The notes under the pieces were generated by a model. It worked only from the letters and a program-made list of their open reading frames with translations. It had not been told where the DNA came from and did not search any database. A DNA stretch of 64,000 bases from Halomarina oriensis (GTDB lineage Archaea > Halobacteriota > Halobacteria > Halobacteriales > Haloarculaceae), in NCBI RefSeq assembly GCF_009791395.1, contig NZ_WSZK01000018.1, positions 1-64,000 of the forward strand, read 5' to 3'. Each line of letters opens with the position of its first letter. The stretch's first letter is position 1. Below are positions 52,078 through 62,271 of the stretch, piece by piece. The position numbers and the translations under genes are program-made.

Positions 52078-53600
52078 GACGACCCACCCTCCACGCGCAG
52101 GTCCCGGTTCTCGACGGCGGCGTCGAGCGCCTTGACGAGCGCTCGACCCTTGTCGAGCGTCTCGTCGTACTCGGCTTCGGGGTCGGAGTCGTGGACGATG
52201 CCCGCACCGACGCGGAGGCGGTACTCCTCGCCGACCCGTGCGAGCGTCCGGATGACGATGTTGAGCGTCGCCCGGTCGTCGAACCCGAAGACGGCCATAC
52301 TCCCGGTGTAGGGGCCACGACGGGTCGGTTCTACCTCGTCGATGAGTTCCATCGTCCGGGGTTTCGGTGCGCCGGTGATGGTCCCCCCGGGGAAGACGGC
52401 GGCGACGGCGTCGGCGAGCGTCCGGTCTTCGCGCAGGCGACCCTCGACGAGCGAGACGAGGTGCATCACCTCGCTGTAGCGGTCGACGCGGCGGTACTCG
52501 CTGACCTCGACGCTCCCGAACGCGCTCACCTTCCCGAGGTCGTTGCGTTCGAGGTCGACGAGCATCGCGTGTTCGGCCCGTTCCTTCTCGTTCGCCAGGA
52601 GTTCGGCTTCGAGCGCGTCGTCCTCCTCGAGCGTCGAACCGCGCGGCCTGGTGCCGGCGATGGGTTCGGTGAGGAGTCGCGTCGCCGTCCCGTCGACGTC
52701 GGGGTCGGCGTGGAGCAGGAGTTCCGGACTCGCGCTCACGAGGTCACAGGAGGGGAACTCCACGAGACCGGAGTACGGTGCCGGGTTCACCTCGCGGAGC
52801 GCGGCGTAGGCGTCGACCGGGTGGACCGCGGCGGGTGCACGGAGACGCTGTGAGACGTTCGTCTGGAACGTGTCGCCGTCGCGGATGGCGCGTTTGACGT
52901 GTCGAACGCGCTCTGCGAACTCGGCGCGGGAACAGTCGCTCTCGAACTCGGCGCTGGTCGTGTCGACGGGCGGTGGGCCGACCGAGGGGTCGCCGTCGGT
53001 GGCGGCCGCGGCGAGGGCGAGCGCCCGCTCTCGACCCGTCTCGTAGGCGGCGGTGAGGGCGTCGTCGCTGCTGTCGGCCCCGTCGACGACCGGACAGGCA
53101 GTGATTCGGAGTTCCGTCTCGCCGTCGTGGGGGTCGCGCCACGCGGCGACCCGGTCGAACGTGCCGACTTCGAGATGCGGGTACGCCGTATCGCGGGCCG
53201 CCTGGGTCGGCAGGTCCTCCAACTCGCGGGCCACGTCGTACGACAGCCACCCGAACACGCCACACGGGTAGGGGACGTCGCAGTCACCGCGAGAGAGCGC
53301 CGTCCCGCCGAGGAGTCGTTCGAGGACGGGGAGCGCTCGTTCGTCGGGCGGGACGGTCGTCAGCGCCACGGGGTCGGTGGCGAAGTACCCCCAGCCCTCG
53401 GCCCCGCCGGACGTCTCGTAGAACACGCCCGGCGTGTCGTCACGCGCCCGACGGTAGGCGTCGAAGGGGGCGGCGGTGACGCGGACCTCGACGGGGACGC
53501 GGACCGCCGGTCGGTCACCCCCCTGTGGACCGCCGTGGGTGGCGAGCGCATCGCTAGCGGTGGCGAGAAACGACGCACAGTCGGTGACGACCGTCGGCAT
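52074..53600 (-). CDS. pabB: Chorismate-binding synthase component I (PabB-type)
   Basis: A 508-aa chorismate-utilising enzyme. The catalytic half (about 235-500) holds [19 protein letters not shown], the PIAGTRPRG loop (about 310), [12 protein letters not shown] and [12 protein letters not shown]. The N-terminal half is the usual beta-rich domain. Its gene heads pabB-pabA-pabC, so it most likely makes aminodeoxychorismate for folate. The loop has Ala (PIAGT) where E. coli PabB has the catalytic Lys (PIKGT), which is the anthranilate-synthase form. The start is the ATG at 53600; a GTG lies one codon upstream. Confidence 0.88.
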   Translation of the reverse strand: MPTVVTDCASFLATASDALATHGGPQGGDRPAVRVPVEVRVTAAPFDAYRRARDDTPGVFYETSGGAEGWGYFATDPVALTTVPPDERALPVLERLLGGTALSRGDCDVPYPCGVFGWLSYDVARELEDLPTQAARDTAYPHLEVGTFDRVAAWRDPHDGETELRITACPVVDGADSSDDALTAAYETGRERALALAAAATDGDPSVGPPPVDTTSAEFESDCSRAEFAERVRHVKRAIRDGDTFQTNVSQRLRAPAAVHPVDAYAALREVNPAPYSGLVEFPSCDLVSASPELLLHADPDVDGTATRLLTEPIAGTRPRGSTLEEDDALEAELLANEKERAEHAMLVDLERNDLGKVSAFGSVEVSEYRRVDRYSEVMHLVSLVEGRLREDRTLADAVAAVFPGGTITGAPKPRTMELIDEVEPTRRGPYTGSMAVFGFDDRATLNIVIRTLARVGEEYRLRVGAGIVHDSDPEAEYDETLDKGRALVKALDAAVENRDLRVEGGSS

Positions 53601-53664
53601 CACGTGGAGAAGGAGGCGGTCCGGCTATCGGCGTTTCGGTCCGGCGACGGGCCGTCGGACCCGG

Positions 53665-54477
53665 TCAGCGGTTCTTCGCGCGGCCGATCCAGCGCCCGAG
53701 GCGTTTCTCGGAGATACCCGTCGCCTCCGAGAGCGACTCGGCGTCGGCCGCCGCGAGGTCCGAGATGCTCTCGACACCGGCCTCGGCGAGCGTCTCGGCG
53801 TACGCCGGACCGATACCCTTGATGTCGTCGACGCCGTCGGCGGCCTCGATGTCCTCGGTGGCGTCGGGGGTCGGCCCGGCGGCCTCGGCCGGTTCGACGG
53901 CGCTCTCGGTGGCGTCCGGGTCGGCCGCACCGGCCGCTTCGCCGGGTTCGATACCGGCCTCCTGGTCGACGAGTTCGCCGCTGGCCTCGGCGTCCGGTTC
54001 CTCGGCGGCTTCCTCGGCCGGTTCGGTCGTCTCCTCGTCGACGCCTTCGATAGCGTCGTCCGCCTCGGCCGCCGCCTCGGTCGCCTCGGCGTCCGACTCG
54101 ACGTCGTCCTCGGCCTCCTCGACGAGGCCGTCGGTCTGCGGGTCGCCGGTCGTCTCCTCGTCGGTGTCGGTGTCGGTGTCGGTGACCGCGTCGGTGTCGA
54201 CGTCGCTCGGCTGTTCGCCCTGCGACTCGGGCCCGGCGGCCTCGGCCGGTTCGGCGGCCGCTTCGACGTTCTCCTCGGGCGGTTCCTCGGTCATCGACCC
54301 GGTCGAGGCGGTCGCGTCCGTCTCCGCGGCGACGGACTCGTCGGTCGATTCGTCGGTCGGGTCGGCGGTCGTTCCGCGGTCACGTTCGACGTGCACGCCG
54401 CGGCCGGCCCCCGACGACTCCTCGTCCGACGTCGATCCCATCCCGAGTAACGACTTGATTCTGTCGAGGATGCTCAT
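53665..54477 (-). CDS. Acidic protein with C-terminal helix-hairpin-helix domain
   Basis: A 270-aa protein. A short N-terminal helix (MSILDRIKSLLGMG) is followed by about 200 residues of Glu/Asp/Ala/Thr-rich low-complexity sequence, surely disordered. The C-terminal 55 residues form an HhH unit (ADGVDDIKGIGPAYAETLAEAGVESISDLAAAD, then LSEATGISEKRLGRWIGRAKNR) of the kind that binds DNA non-specifically or mediates protein contacts. A CTTTAAGTG box lies 27 nt before the ATG. Function unknown; possibly a DNA-binding tether. Confidence 0.82.
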   Translation of the reverse strand: MSILDRIKSLLGMGSTSDEESSGAGRGVHVERDRGTTADPTDESTDESVAAETDATASTGSMTEEPPEENVEAAAEPAEAAGPESQGEQPSDVDTDAVTDTDTDTDEETTGDPQTDGLVEEAEDDVESDAEATEAAAEADDAIEGVDEETTEPAEEAAEEPDAEASGELVDQEAGIEPGEAAGAADPDATESAVEPAEAAGPTPDATEDIEAADGVDDIKGIGPAYAETLAEAGVESISDLAAADAESLSEATGISEKRLGRWIGRAKNR

Positions 54478-54503
54478 GCTGGTTAGTAGTTCCCCCGGAC
54501 CAC

Positions 54504-55346
54504 TTAAAGCCGTACCCGAAGCGCCTGCGCCATTTCGGACACCGGCGCGTCCACGCCGGTCCACCGCTCGAACGCCTCGACGCCCTGGTACAGCAACATC
54601 CACCCGCCGTCGACCGTCGTCGCTCCCGCGTCGGCCGCGTCACGGAGCAGTCGCGTCTCCAGCGGCGCGTAGACGGCGTCCAGCACCGTGAGGCCGTCGT
54701 GGAGCGCCGTGGCAGGGACGGGCGTCTCCTCCCGGTGGTCGTCGCCCTCGCCCTCGTGGACCATCCCGACGCTCGTACCGTTGACGAGCACCGACGCGTC
54801 GGCGAGCGAACCGTCGAGCGCGTCGAGCGCGTCGAGACCGTGGGCACTGGCGGCCGCGCCGTCCGCACGAAGGTCGGCGGCGAGCGACTCGGCGCGTTCG
54901 ACGGTGCGGTTGACGACCCGTACCGTCATCCCCTCGTCGGCGAGGCCGAACGCCACGGCCCGTCCGGCCCCGCCCGCGCCGACGACGACGGCCGTCCCGT
55001 CGAGCGAGACGTCGTGGTGACGGAGCGCACGGACCGCGCCGCTGGCGTCCGTGTTGTAGCCCGTCGGCGGGGTCGTCGAGAAGTCGACGGTGTTGACCGC
55101 GCCGATACGTGCCGCCAGCGGGGCCGCCTCGACGTGGTCGAGCACGTCTCGCTTGAACGGGATGGTGACGTTCAGTCCCGCGACGCCGAGCGCCGCCGCG
55201 CCGTCGATGGCCCGGCCGAGGTCGTCGGGCGCTGGTTCGAAGGTGACGTACCGGGCGTCCAGGTCGAGTGCGTCGTAGGCGGCCTCGTGCAGCGGTGGCG
55301 ACAGCGAGTGGCCGACGGGGTTGCCGAGGAGTCCGAACACCTGCAT
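54504..55346 (-). CDS. aroE: Shikimate dehydrogenase
   Basis: A 280-aa NADPH-dependent enzyme reducing 3-dehydroshikimate in the chorismate pathway. The N-terminal substrate domain starts [21 protein letters not shown] (residues 3-23). The catalytic Lys is in [15 protein letters not shown] (about 66), and NTDASGA follows (about 100). The NADP loop is [17 protein letters not shown] (about 125), and [14 protein letters not shown] lies near the end. The ATG at 55346 follows a CATTATCC box by 27 nt. It supplies chorismate to the pab genes just downstream on the same strand. Confidence 0.96.
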   Translation of the reverse strand: MQVFGLLGNPVGHSLSPPLHEAAYDALDLDARYVTFEPAPDDLGRAIDGAAALGVAGLNVTIPFKRDVLDHVEAAPLAARIGAVNTVDFSTTPPTGYNTDASGAVRALRHHDVSLDGTAVVVGAGGAGRAVAFGLADEGMTVRVVNRTVERAESLAADLRADGAAASAHGLDALDALDGSLADASVLVNGTSVGMVHEGEGDDHREETPVPATALHDGLTVLDAVYAPLETRLLRDAADAGATTVDGGWMLLYQGVEAFERWTGVDAPVSEMAQALRVRL

Positions 55347-55442
55347 ATCGCGTCTCTCGGTGGGCCGGAGGATAATGACGGCGACTCCCACACCGAGGGC
55401 GGAGCAAAAGAGATAGGTTCGACCCTCGCGCCAGTTCCGACA

Positions 55443-56879
55443 ATGCTCGAACGGTTACGCCACCCACTGAGTGCCGTCGTGCTCGCGTTTCTCCTGACGG
55501 CACCGTGGGTCGGAACACGGCTGTACGTGTTCTTCACGCCCTCGCTCGACTCGCCCGAAGCCCTGCTGTCGACGGGAGCCGTCGTCGCCGTCAGCGGCCT
55601 CGCCGTCCTCGGCGCGTCGTTCCTCCTCGCGTGGGGGGCCGAGACGGCCGAGAAGGACGTCCCCCGTGCGTTCGCCATCGCCGTGCTGGCCATCCTCGCC
55701 GTCGCGCCGGAGTACGCCGTCGACGCGCTCTACGCCTGGAACGCGGGGGCGAACGCCGGTACGGCCGAGGGCGCGCGGAACGCAAACCTCGCCGTCGCGA
55801 ACATGACCGGTGCGAACCGCATCCTCATCGGTATCGGCTGGTCGGCCATCGCGCTGTTCACCATCTACAAGGCTCGCACGACGAACGACCCCGCCGTCGA
55901 GAAGCGCCGTGGCTTCCTCCGCGACGTCGTCACGCTCGACCGCGGCATCGCTACCGAAATCGCGTTCCTGCTCGCGGCGACGGCGTTCGCGTTCCTCGTC
56001 CCGTTCAGCCTCGGGTCGTTCGACGGCAGCGGCGCGGTCGGCGGTATCGGCATCGTCGACACCGTCGTCCTCGTCGGCCTCTACCTCGTCTACATCGCCA
56101 TCATCATCCGCGGCGACGTCGAACACGAAGAGCAGGTCGGCGTGCCGGGCTACCTCCAGTCGTGGTCGAAAGCCCCGCGTATCGCCTCCGTGCTGTTCCT
56201 GTTCGTCTACTCCGGCACGATGATATTCATCTCCGTCGAACACTTCGCACACGGGCTGGAGGTGCTCGGCACGGAGAACAACATCCCCGAGTTCTTCATG
56301 ATTCAGTGGGTCGCGCCGCTGGCCTCCGAGGCACCCGAACTCATCGTCGTCGCCTACCTCGTCAACAAGGCGCGCTCGACGGCCGGGTTCAACGCGCTCA
56401 TCTCCTCGAAGCTCAACCAGTGGACGCTCCTCATCGGGACCATCGCGGTGGTCTACTCCATCGCGGCCGGCGAGATCGCGACGCTCCCGTTCGACGAGAA
56501 GCAGGTCGCCGAGATATGGATCACGGCCGCACAGAGCTTCTTCGCCATCGCTATCCTGACGAACTTCGAGATCTCGCTGCGCGAGGCGGTGGGGCTGTTC
56601 GTCCTGTTCATCTCGCAGGTGCTCATCGAGTTCGCCATCATCCTCTCGTTCCCCGAGACGGGAAGCGGGACGTTCACCGCCCTCGGCCTGACGCTCCCCA
56701 ACTCCGCCGAGGCGCTGAGTATCTACGTGCTGTACGCGTACACCGTCCTCTACCTCGTCATCGGTGGGTACCTGTTCGCCACACGGTGGGACGAGGTACG
56801 CATGCTGTTCGGGCGCACCGTGACGAACGCCCGCGAAGCGTTCGGCGGCGAGACCGCCCAGCCGGACCACGCCGACTGA
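55443..56879 (+). CDS. CaCA-family cation (sodium/calcium-type) exchanger
   Basis: A 478-aa membrane antiporter with about eleven helices. Two alpha-repeat-like segments are visible: [16 protein letters not shown]...[16 protein letters not shown] (about 80-125) and [37 protein letters not shown] (about 290-325). Both contain the P-E and N/S-rich ion-binding pattern. A long central loop ([16 protein letters not shown]) separates the halves. It probably exchanges Ca2+ or another cation against Na+ or H+. The ATG at 55443 follows a GATAGGTT box by 27 nt. Confidence 0.88.
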   Translation: MLERLRHPLSAVVLAFLLTAPWVGTRLYVFFTPSLDSPEALLSTGAVVAVSGLAVLGASFLLAWGAETAEKDVPRAFAIAVLAILAVAPEYAVDALYAWNAGANAGTAEGARNANLAVANMTGANRILIGIGWSAIALFTIYKARTTNDPAVEKRRGFLRDVVTLDRGIATEIAFLLAATAFAFLVPFSLGSFDGSGAVGGIGIVDTVVLVGLYLVYIAIIIRGDVEHEEQVGVPGYLQSWSKAPRIASVLFLFVYSGTMIFISVEHFAHGLEVLGTENNIPEFFMIQWVAPLASEAPELIVVAYLVNKARSTAGFNALISSKLNQWTLLIGTIAVVYSIAAGEIATLPFDEKQVAEIWITAAQSFFAIAILTNFEISLREAVGLFVLFISQVLIEFAIILSFPETGSGTFTALGLTLPNSAEALSIYVLYAYTVLYLVIGGYLFATRWDEVRMLFGRTVTNAREAFGGETAQPDHAD

Positions 56880-56931
56880 GTCGGGACGTCGTCTCGACAC
56901 CGTTTTTCGCTGGCACCTCCTCCCTCCGGCC

Positions 56932-58323
56932 GTGCTCGGAATCGTCGTCAGCCGTGCCGACAGCGCCTCCGAACGCGTCGGCACCCAGCTACTCGACCTC
57001 GCGGACTGGCAGGAACACCGGGACGATTCGCGGCCGGACGCCGACGGCGGCGGGACGGTCTACCGCCTCCCGGACGTCGAGATGCGCGTCTTCGACGAGC
57101 TACACATCTACCTGGAGGGCGTCGAGCACGCCTTCGACGCCCACCTCGACTGCCTCGTGTTCGTCTCCCGCCACGCCGGCGAGACCGGCCCGCTGTTGAC
57201 CGCCCACCCGACCGGGAACGTCGGGCCAGCGGCCTACGGCGGCGAGGACCACCGGTTCGCGCGGGCCGCACCCGGCGCGCTGAAGACCGTCCGCGAGTCA
57301 CTCGGCGAGTACGCCCCCGGCGGCTACGACGTCGGGATGGAGTGTACCCACCACGGCCCGACCGACCTCGACACGCCGGCGCTGTTCGTCGAGGTGGGCA
57401 GCGACGAGGCGCAGTGGGCCGACGACGAGGCCGCCCGCGCCGTCGGCCGCGCGACGCTCGACCTGCGCGACGTCGACCCCACACCGGAGCGGACGCTCGT
57501 CGGCTTCGGCGGCGGCCACTACGTCCCCCGGTTCGAGCGCGTGGTAAGGGAGACGGACTGGGCGGTCGGCCACGTCGCCGCCGACTGGGGCCTCGACGAC
57601 CTGCCGGAGGACCCCGAGACGTACCGGTCGGTCCTCCGACGAGCGGCCGAACGGTCGGGGGCGACCCGTGCGCTCGTCGACGGCGACCGCGAGTTCCTCC
57701 GCGAGGCACTGACCGACCTCGGTGTCGAGGTGGTGAGCGAGACGTGGGCGAGAGAGACCACCGGGATACCGTTGGCACTCGTCGAGCGACTCGAAACCGG
57801 GGTCGAGAGCGTCGAGGAGGGCCTCCGGTTCGGCACGCTGGCGCGTGAGGGCGGCGACGAGTCCCACGACGTCGTCTCGCTCCCCGACGACCTGCTCGCC
57901 GAGGCCAACGGTATCGACCACGAGCGAACGCTCGACGCGGTCCTCGAACGGAGCCTCGCCGTCGTCACCGACGAGGGCGGGACGCGACTCGCCGGACCGG
58001 TCGTCGTGCCACGAGAGGACGACGCCGCGCCCACCCCGCGTGACCGAGTCGTCGACGCGCTGGTCGCCGTCCTGCGCTCGAAGTACGAGGCGGTCGAGCG
58101 TCGTGCCGACGGGGTGGTCGCCCGCGAACGAGCGTTCGACCCCGCACTGGCCCGCGAACACGGCGTGAGCGAGGGACCGGCGTTCGGCCGACTGTCGGCC
58201 GGCGAGGACGTGACCGTCGACGGAGCGGTCGTGACGCCGGCCGACGTCCACCGAGAGCGAGAACGACGGTTCGCGGTCGGTTCGTCGTCTGACGGGCGTC
58301 AGACAACGGCGAAAGATAGTTAA
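56932..58323 (+). CDS. dtdA: D-aminoacyl-tRNA deacylase (archaeal DtdA)
   Basis: A 463-aa enzyme that hydrolyses D-amino acids from mischarged tRNA (GEK1/DTD2 type). Characteristic segments are VFVSRHAGETGPLLTAHPTGN (about 75-95), GMECTHHGPTDLDTPALFVEVGSDEAQW (about 135-160) and TLVGFGGGHYVPRF (about 188-200), with conserved His and Cys. Residues from about 285 form a C-terminal extension found in haloarchaeal members. The start is a GTG 27 nt after a CGTTTTTCG box. Confidence 0.94.
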   Translation: MLGIVVSRADSASERVGTQLLDLADWQEHRDDSRPDADGGGTVYRLPDVEMRVFDELHIYLEGVEHAFDAHLDCLVFVSRHAGETGPLLTAHPTGNVGPAAYGGEDHRFARAAPGALKTVRESLGEYAPGGYDVGMECTHHGPTDLDTPALFVEVGSDEAQWADDEAARAVGRATLDLRDVDPTPERTLVGFGGGHYVPRFERVVRETDWAVGHVAADWGLDDLPEDPETYRSVLRRAAERSGATRALVDGDREFLREALTDLGVEVVSETWARETTGIPLALVERLETGVESVEEGLRFGTLAREGGDESHDVVSLPDDLLAEANGIDHERTLDAVLERSLAVVTDEGGTRLAGPVVVPREDDAAPTPRDRVVDALVAVLRSKYEAVERRADGVVARERAFDPALAREHGVSEGPAFGRLSAGEDVTVDGAVVTPADVHRERERRFAVGSSSDGRQTTAKDS

Positions 58324-58350
58324 TCTAACTCCGTAACATTCCGCGCAGGC

Positions 58351-59556
58351 ATGGACTCGCTTATCGAGGACGCCATCGACGAGGCCGAACGAACTCGGGA
58401 GGAGAACTCCCCGCGTGGGAACGGGGCGGAGCCACAGGAAGAGGGCTCCACGGACACCGACGCCGCACCCGGCAACTCTTCGGGGACGATGACCGACGAA
58501 CAGCTCGCGGACATCGTCAAGGACCTGGAGACGAAGATCACGGTGTTCGGGTGTGGCGGCGGTGGCGGCAACACCGTCACGCGGATGGCCCAGGAGGGCA
58601 TCCACGGCGCGCAGACGGTCGCCGCCAACACCGACGCCCAGCACCTCGCAGAGCAGGTGCAGGCGGATTCGAAGATCCTCATCGGACGCAAGCGCACGGG
58701 CGGTCGCGGCGCAGGCTCGGTCCCACAGATCGGCGAGGAGGCAGCCCAGGAGAACATCGACGACATCCAGATGGCCATCGGCGACTCGGACATGGTGTTC
58801 ATCACCGCCGGTCTCGGCGGTGGCACCGGCACCGGGTCCGCCCCGGTCGTCGCACAGGCCGCACAGGAGGCCGGCGCGCTCACCATCGCCGTCGTCACCG
58901 TCCCGTTCACCGCGGAGGGCGAGCGACGACGGGCGAACGCCGACGCCGGGTTGGAGCGACTGCGACAGGTCGCGGACACCGTCATCGTCATCCCGAACGA
59001 CCGACTGCTGGACTACGCGCCGAACCTCCCCCTCCAGGACGCGTTCAAGATCTGTGACCGCGTGCTGATGCGCTCGGTGAAGGGGATGACCGAACTCATC
59101 ACGAAACCCGGCCTCGTCAACGTCGACTTCGCCGACGTGAAGACCATCATGGAGAACGGCGGCGTCGCCATGATCGGTCTCGGCGAGTCCGATTCTGAGA
59201 ACCGCGCGCAGGACTCCATCCGCTCGGCGCTCCGCTCGCCGCTGCTCGACGTGGAGTTCTCCGGGGCGAACTCGGCGCTCATCAACGTCGTCGGTGGTCC
59301 CGACATGTCCATCGAGGAGGCCGAGGGCGTCGTCGAGGAGATCTACGAGCGCATCGACCCCGACGCCCGTATCATCTGGGGCGCGTCGGTCAACCCGGAG
59401 TTCGAGGACACGATGGAGACGATGGTCGTCGTCACGGGCGTCGACTCGCCACAGATCTACGGCAAGGGCGACGAGGCCGACGGCGTCTCCACCCAGAAGG
59501 TCGAGAACCGCGAACCCAACCCCGACGACGACGGCGACATCGACTTCATCCAGTAA
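58351..59556 (+). CDS. ftsZ1: Cell division protein FtsZ1
   Basis: A 401-aa tubulin-family GTPase that forms the mid-cell ring. The N-terminal helix [13 protein letters not shown] and acidic leader are typical of haloarchaeal FtsZ1. The GTP-binding domain has [13 protein letters not shown] (about 68), the tubulin signature [11 protein letters not shown] (about 157) and [14 protein letters not shown]. The C-terminal activation domain contains [18 protein letters not shown] and ends in an acidic [10 protein letters not shown] tail. A GTTAATCTAAC box lies 28 nt before the ATG. Gene order ftsZ1-(small)-secE-spt5 is as in other haloarchaea. Confidence 0.97.
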   Translation: MDSLIEDAIDEAERTREENSPRGNGAEPQEEGSTDTDAAPGNSSGTMTDEQLADIVKDLETKITVFGCGGGGGNTVTRMAQEGIHGAQTVAANTDAQHLAEQVQADSKILIGRKRTGGRGAGSVPQIGEEAAQENIDDIQMAIGDSDMVFITAGLGGGTGTGSAPVVAQAAQEAGALTIAVVTVPFTAEGERRRANADAGLERLRQVADTVIVIPNDRLLDYAPNLPLQDAFKICDRVLMRSVKGMTELITKPGLVNVDFADVKTIMENGGVAMIGLGESDSENRAQDSIRSALRSPLLDVEFSGANSALINVVGGPDMSIEEAEGVVEEIYERIDPDARIIWGASVNPEFEDTMETMVVVTGVDSPQIYGKGDEADGVSTQKVENREPNPDDDGDIDFIQ

Positions 59557-59605
59557 CCGTCCGTCGACGAACACGTTTTTTCTCGCGCCGTCACACCGAC
59601 AGCGT

Positions 59606-59818
59606 ATGGACTACGTCTCGCCGACACAGGGACAGGTCGTCGCTACCCTCGTCCTGCTGTTCACCGCCAACAACGCGATGGTCCACCCGTTCCACCCCGT
59701 CTTCGGCGTGTTCGCGGGGCTGGTGTTCGCCGTCGCCGCGGGGGTGCTCCTCTTGCAGGCGTACGGCGCGTATCTGGTCTGGTCCGGAGAGCGCGAGCAG
59801 GCGTCGCTCGGGAACTGA
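59606..59818 (+). CDS. Small membrane protein between ftsZ1 and secE
   Basis: A 70-aa protein with two helices (about 9-28 and 33-60) and a polar end ([11 protein letters not shown]). A CGTTTTTTCTC box lies about 27 nt before the ATG, supporting independent expression. Family not recognised; its place beside division and secretion genes is suggestive only. Confidence 0.65.
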   Translation: MDYVSPTQGQVVATLVLLFTANNAMVHPFHPVFGVFAGLVFAVAAGVLLLQAYGAYLVWSGEREQASLGN

Positions 59819-59880
59819 GGGGTGCGGTGGCTCATACTGTTGTAGAAAGATAGAAAAAGCCGCGCCAGTTATCCCGCTCC

Positions 59881-60054
59881 ATGGAAGTACCGAAAGACCT
59901 GACCTCGTACGTTCGCGTGCTGAAGCTCGCCAGTACGCCCTCCTGGGAGGAGTTCTCCCAGGTGGCGCTCATCGCGGGTGCAGGCATCGCCTTCGTCGGA
60001 TTCGTCGGGTTTCTCATCTTCGCAATCATGACGTTCCTCCCCGGTGGTGTCTGA
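59881..60054 (+). CDS. secE: SecE/Sec61-gamma translocase subunit
   Basis: A 57-aa single-helix subunit of the SecYE-beta protein channel. The amphipathic N-terminal part is [19 protein letters not shown] (residues 9-27), where the T-P-S/T-W-E-E-F pattern marks SecE. The membrane helix follows (about 28-52). A GATAGAAAAAG box precedes the ATG by 27 nt. The stop overlaps the spt5 start (TGATG), so the two are made together. Confidence 0.94.
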   Translation: MEVPKDLTSYVRVLKLASTPSWEEFSQVALIAGAGIAFVGFVGFLIFAIMTFLPGGV

Positions 60055-60491
60055 TGGCCATCTTCGCCGTCAAGACCACGGCCAGCCAGGAGCGGACCGT
60101 CGCCGACATGATCATCAACCGTGAGGAGGAGTCCATCCACGCCGCGCTCGCGCCCGACTCGCTGACGAGCTACGTGATGGTCGAAGCCGAGGAGGCCGCC
60201 GTCTTCGAGCGCATCCTCGACGAGATTCCCCACGCCCGCGGCGTCGTCCCCGGCAAGTCGAGCATCATGGAGGTCGAACACTTCCTCTCGCCGAAACCCG
60301 ACGTCGAGGGTATCGCCGAGGGGGACATCGTCGAACTCATCGCCGGGCCGTTCAAAGGCGAGAAGGCACAGGTCCAGCGGATCGACGAGGGGAAAGACCA
60401 GGTCACGGTCGAACTGTACGAGGCGACGGTCCCGATTCCCGTCACCGTGCGCGGTGACCAGATTCGCGTGCTGGACTCGGAAGAGCGCTGA
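60054..60491 (+). CDS. spt5: Transcription elongation factor Spt5 (NusG)
   Basis: A 145-aa factor that clamps RNA polymerase on DNA during elongation. The NGN domain ([20 protein letters not shown] through [11 protein letters not shown], about 1-85) is followed by the KOW domain ([35 protein letters not shown], about 90-130). Partner Spt4 is not encoded here. The start shares one base with the secE stop. A 6-bp hairpin spans the stop codon. Confidence 0.96.
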   Translation: MAIFAVKTTASQERTVADMIINREEESIHAALAPDSLTSYVMVEAEEAAVFERILDEIPHARGVVPGKSSIMEVEHFLSPKPDVEGIAEGDIVELIAGPFKGEKAQVQRIDEGKDQVTVELYEATVPIPVTVRGDQIRVLDSEER

Positions 60492-60604
60492 CGCGCTCTC
60501 CTGGGTTCCCACTCACTCACTCCGTTCGCTCGCGGGAACAGCGAGGAACGCTGAGCGCAGCGAAGCGTTCCTCGGGAAGTCGAGCGGTGGAACCGCGAGA
60601 CTTC
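60482..60604. repeat. Chain of four hairpins after spt5
   Basis: Consecutive dyads are AGAGCG/CGCTCT (60482-60499, over the spt5 stop) and GTTCCC/GGGAAC (60505-60539). The strongest is a 10-bp stem, GAGGAACGCT/AGCGTTCCTC, around an 11-nt centre GAGCGCAGCGA (60543-60573). The last is GAAGTC/GACTTC enclosing GCGGT/ACCGC (60576-60604). The 11-nt centre matches those inside the 12005-12231 element. The rest of the gap (60605-60848) has no gene I can support; a CTTTCGAC stretch about 27 nt before 60849 may be the promoter of the next gene. Confidence 0.7.
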
Positions 60605-60848
60605 GAAGAATGTTAACCACGTACGTAGTCGTTCGATTCTCCCCAACGGCTAACTGAGTAGTCCCGTCACTAGCGAGTACGACATGTCTCTGCGTCTCGT
60701 CTGAGTGGGGTTCGCTCCACTCCACGGCCGTCGCTGATTCGTAGCGACGCCGCTCTCGGGCGACCCCGTCTTCCGCACCGACCAGCGACCGCTCCGGTTG
60801 TGACGGGTGTGGCACGTCTCGCTTTCGACTATCTCAGACACACTACCG

Positions 60849-62201
60849 ATGACGCACGATACAACCGACGACGCATCGAATTCGACCGACCGCACCGAGA
60901 CGGAGAACCTCGCTGACCGACTCCGATGCTCCATCACCGAACTCGTGACGACTGACCCGACCGCCGACCACGCGGACCTCCACCCGGTAGGCGACGCGCT
61001 CGCAGACGCCCGAATCGTCGGCCTCGGTGAGGCTACCCACGGGACGCGGGAGTTCTTCCAACTCAAGCATCGCATCGTTCGCTCCCTCGTCGAAGAGCAG
61101 GGTCTGCGCCTGTTCGCGATGGAGGCGAACCTCCCCGAGACGACGGCGCTCAACGACTACGTCGTCTACGGCGAGGGCGACCCAGCAGCGGCGCTCGACG
61201 GGACGCACTTCTGGACGTGGACGACCGAGGCGGTCCTCGCCCTCGTGGAGTGGCTCCGGGAGTTCAACGAGGGACGACCGCTCGACAGCCGAGTCCGGTT
61301 CCACGGCATCGACGCGCAGTACACCACGGGAGCGGTCGAGTACCTCGACGAGTTCCTCGCCGTCGCCGACCCGGACCTGCGTGAGGAAGTCGGTGACGAC
61401 CTCGCCGCGACGGACGACAGCGGGAACATCACTGACCAGTACACGAGCGACCACGCGCCCGAGGCGACCGAGCGACTGCTCGACCGCCTCGAAACTGCGT
61501 TCGAAGAGCGCAGTGAGACGTTCGTGAGTGCGACGAGCGCCCGGGAGACGGCGATGGCTCGACGCTGTCTCCGGGTCGTCGAGCAGACCCGCGAGCGGCG
61601 TGTCGCCCGCGAGACGGACGGGATGGAGGCCGCGATGCTCGTCCGTGATGAGGCGATGGCGGAGAACCTCGCGTGGGCGCTCGACCACACCGGCCGCGAC
61701 CGGGCGGCGCTGTGGGCACACGACGCCCACGTCTGCCGGACGGAGAACATCGGGGCGCGAGTGGACCCTGCACCATCTCTGGGGAGCCACCTCGCGGAGC
61801 GCTACGGCGACGACTACTACGCGCTCGGGTTCGACTTCCTCGGCGGGCCGTTCCGTGCTATCGGCATCGAGTTGACGCCCGAGAGCGAGTTGAGTACGTG
61901 GTCGCTGGACGAGCCACCAGCAGACTCGGTGACGCGGCTGTTCGCCGCGACTGGTAGCCGTTTCGCGTTCCTCGACTTCGACGCGATGGGCGGAGACGAG
62001 CGACTCGCCGAGTGGTTCGCTGAGCCACGGGCCAAGCGTGAACTCGGAGCCGTCTACTACGGTTCTGACGGTCCCTCCGAGAGCGAGGACGACGGACAAG
62101 ACGCTCACAACGCAGTTCGGGTGCTCCCCGACGCGTTCGACGGTATCCTGTTCGTCCGGGAGACGACACCGTCGCGGGGGCTTTCCGACTCGGACGACTG
62201 A
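60849..62201 (+). CDS. Erythromycin esterase family hydrolase
   Basis: A 450-aa protein of the EreA/EreB superfamily. The catalytic His is in GLGEATHGTREFFQLK (about 64) and the active-site Glu in LRLFAMEANLPETTALNDYV (about 93). The later WAHDAHVCRTENIG (about 296) and GSHLAERYGDDYYALGFDF (about 318) complete the fold. True members hydrolyse macrolide lactones, but most archaeal and soil homologues have unknown substrates, so resistance should not be assumed. The start is the ATG at 60849; upstream DNA is a palindromic cluster. Confidence 0.88.
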   Translation: MTHDTTDDASNSTDRTETENLADRLRCSITELVTTDPTADHADLHPVGDALADARIVGLGEATHGTREFFQLKHRIVRSLVEEQGLRLFAMEANLPETTALNDYVVYGEGDPAAALDGTHFWTWTTEAVLALVEWLREFNEGRPLDSRVRFHGIDAQYTTGAVEYLDEFLAVADPDLREEVGDDLAATDDSGNITDQYTSDHAPEATERLLDRLETAFEERSETFVSATSARETAMARRCLRVVEQTRERRVARETDGMEAAMLVRDEAMAENLAWALDHTGRDRAALWAHDAHVCRTENIGARVDPAPSLGSHLAERYGDDYYALGFDFLGGPFRAIGIELTPESELSTWSLDEPPADSVTRLFAATGSRFAFLDFDAMGGDERLAEWFAEPRAKRELGAVYYGSDGPSESEDDGQDAHNAVRVLPDAFDGILFVRETTPSRGLSDSDD

Positions 62202-62271
62202 GCGACCGTTCACTCCAGCCGACGCCTCGGGTTTCGAACCGGTTAAACGGCGACCCCGTGTACCGCCGGAC

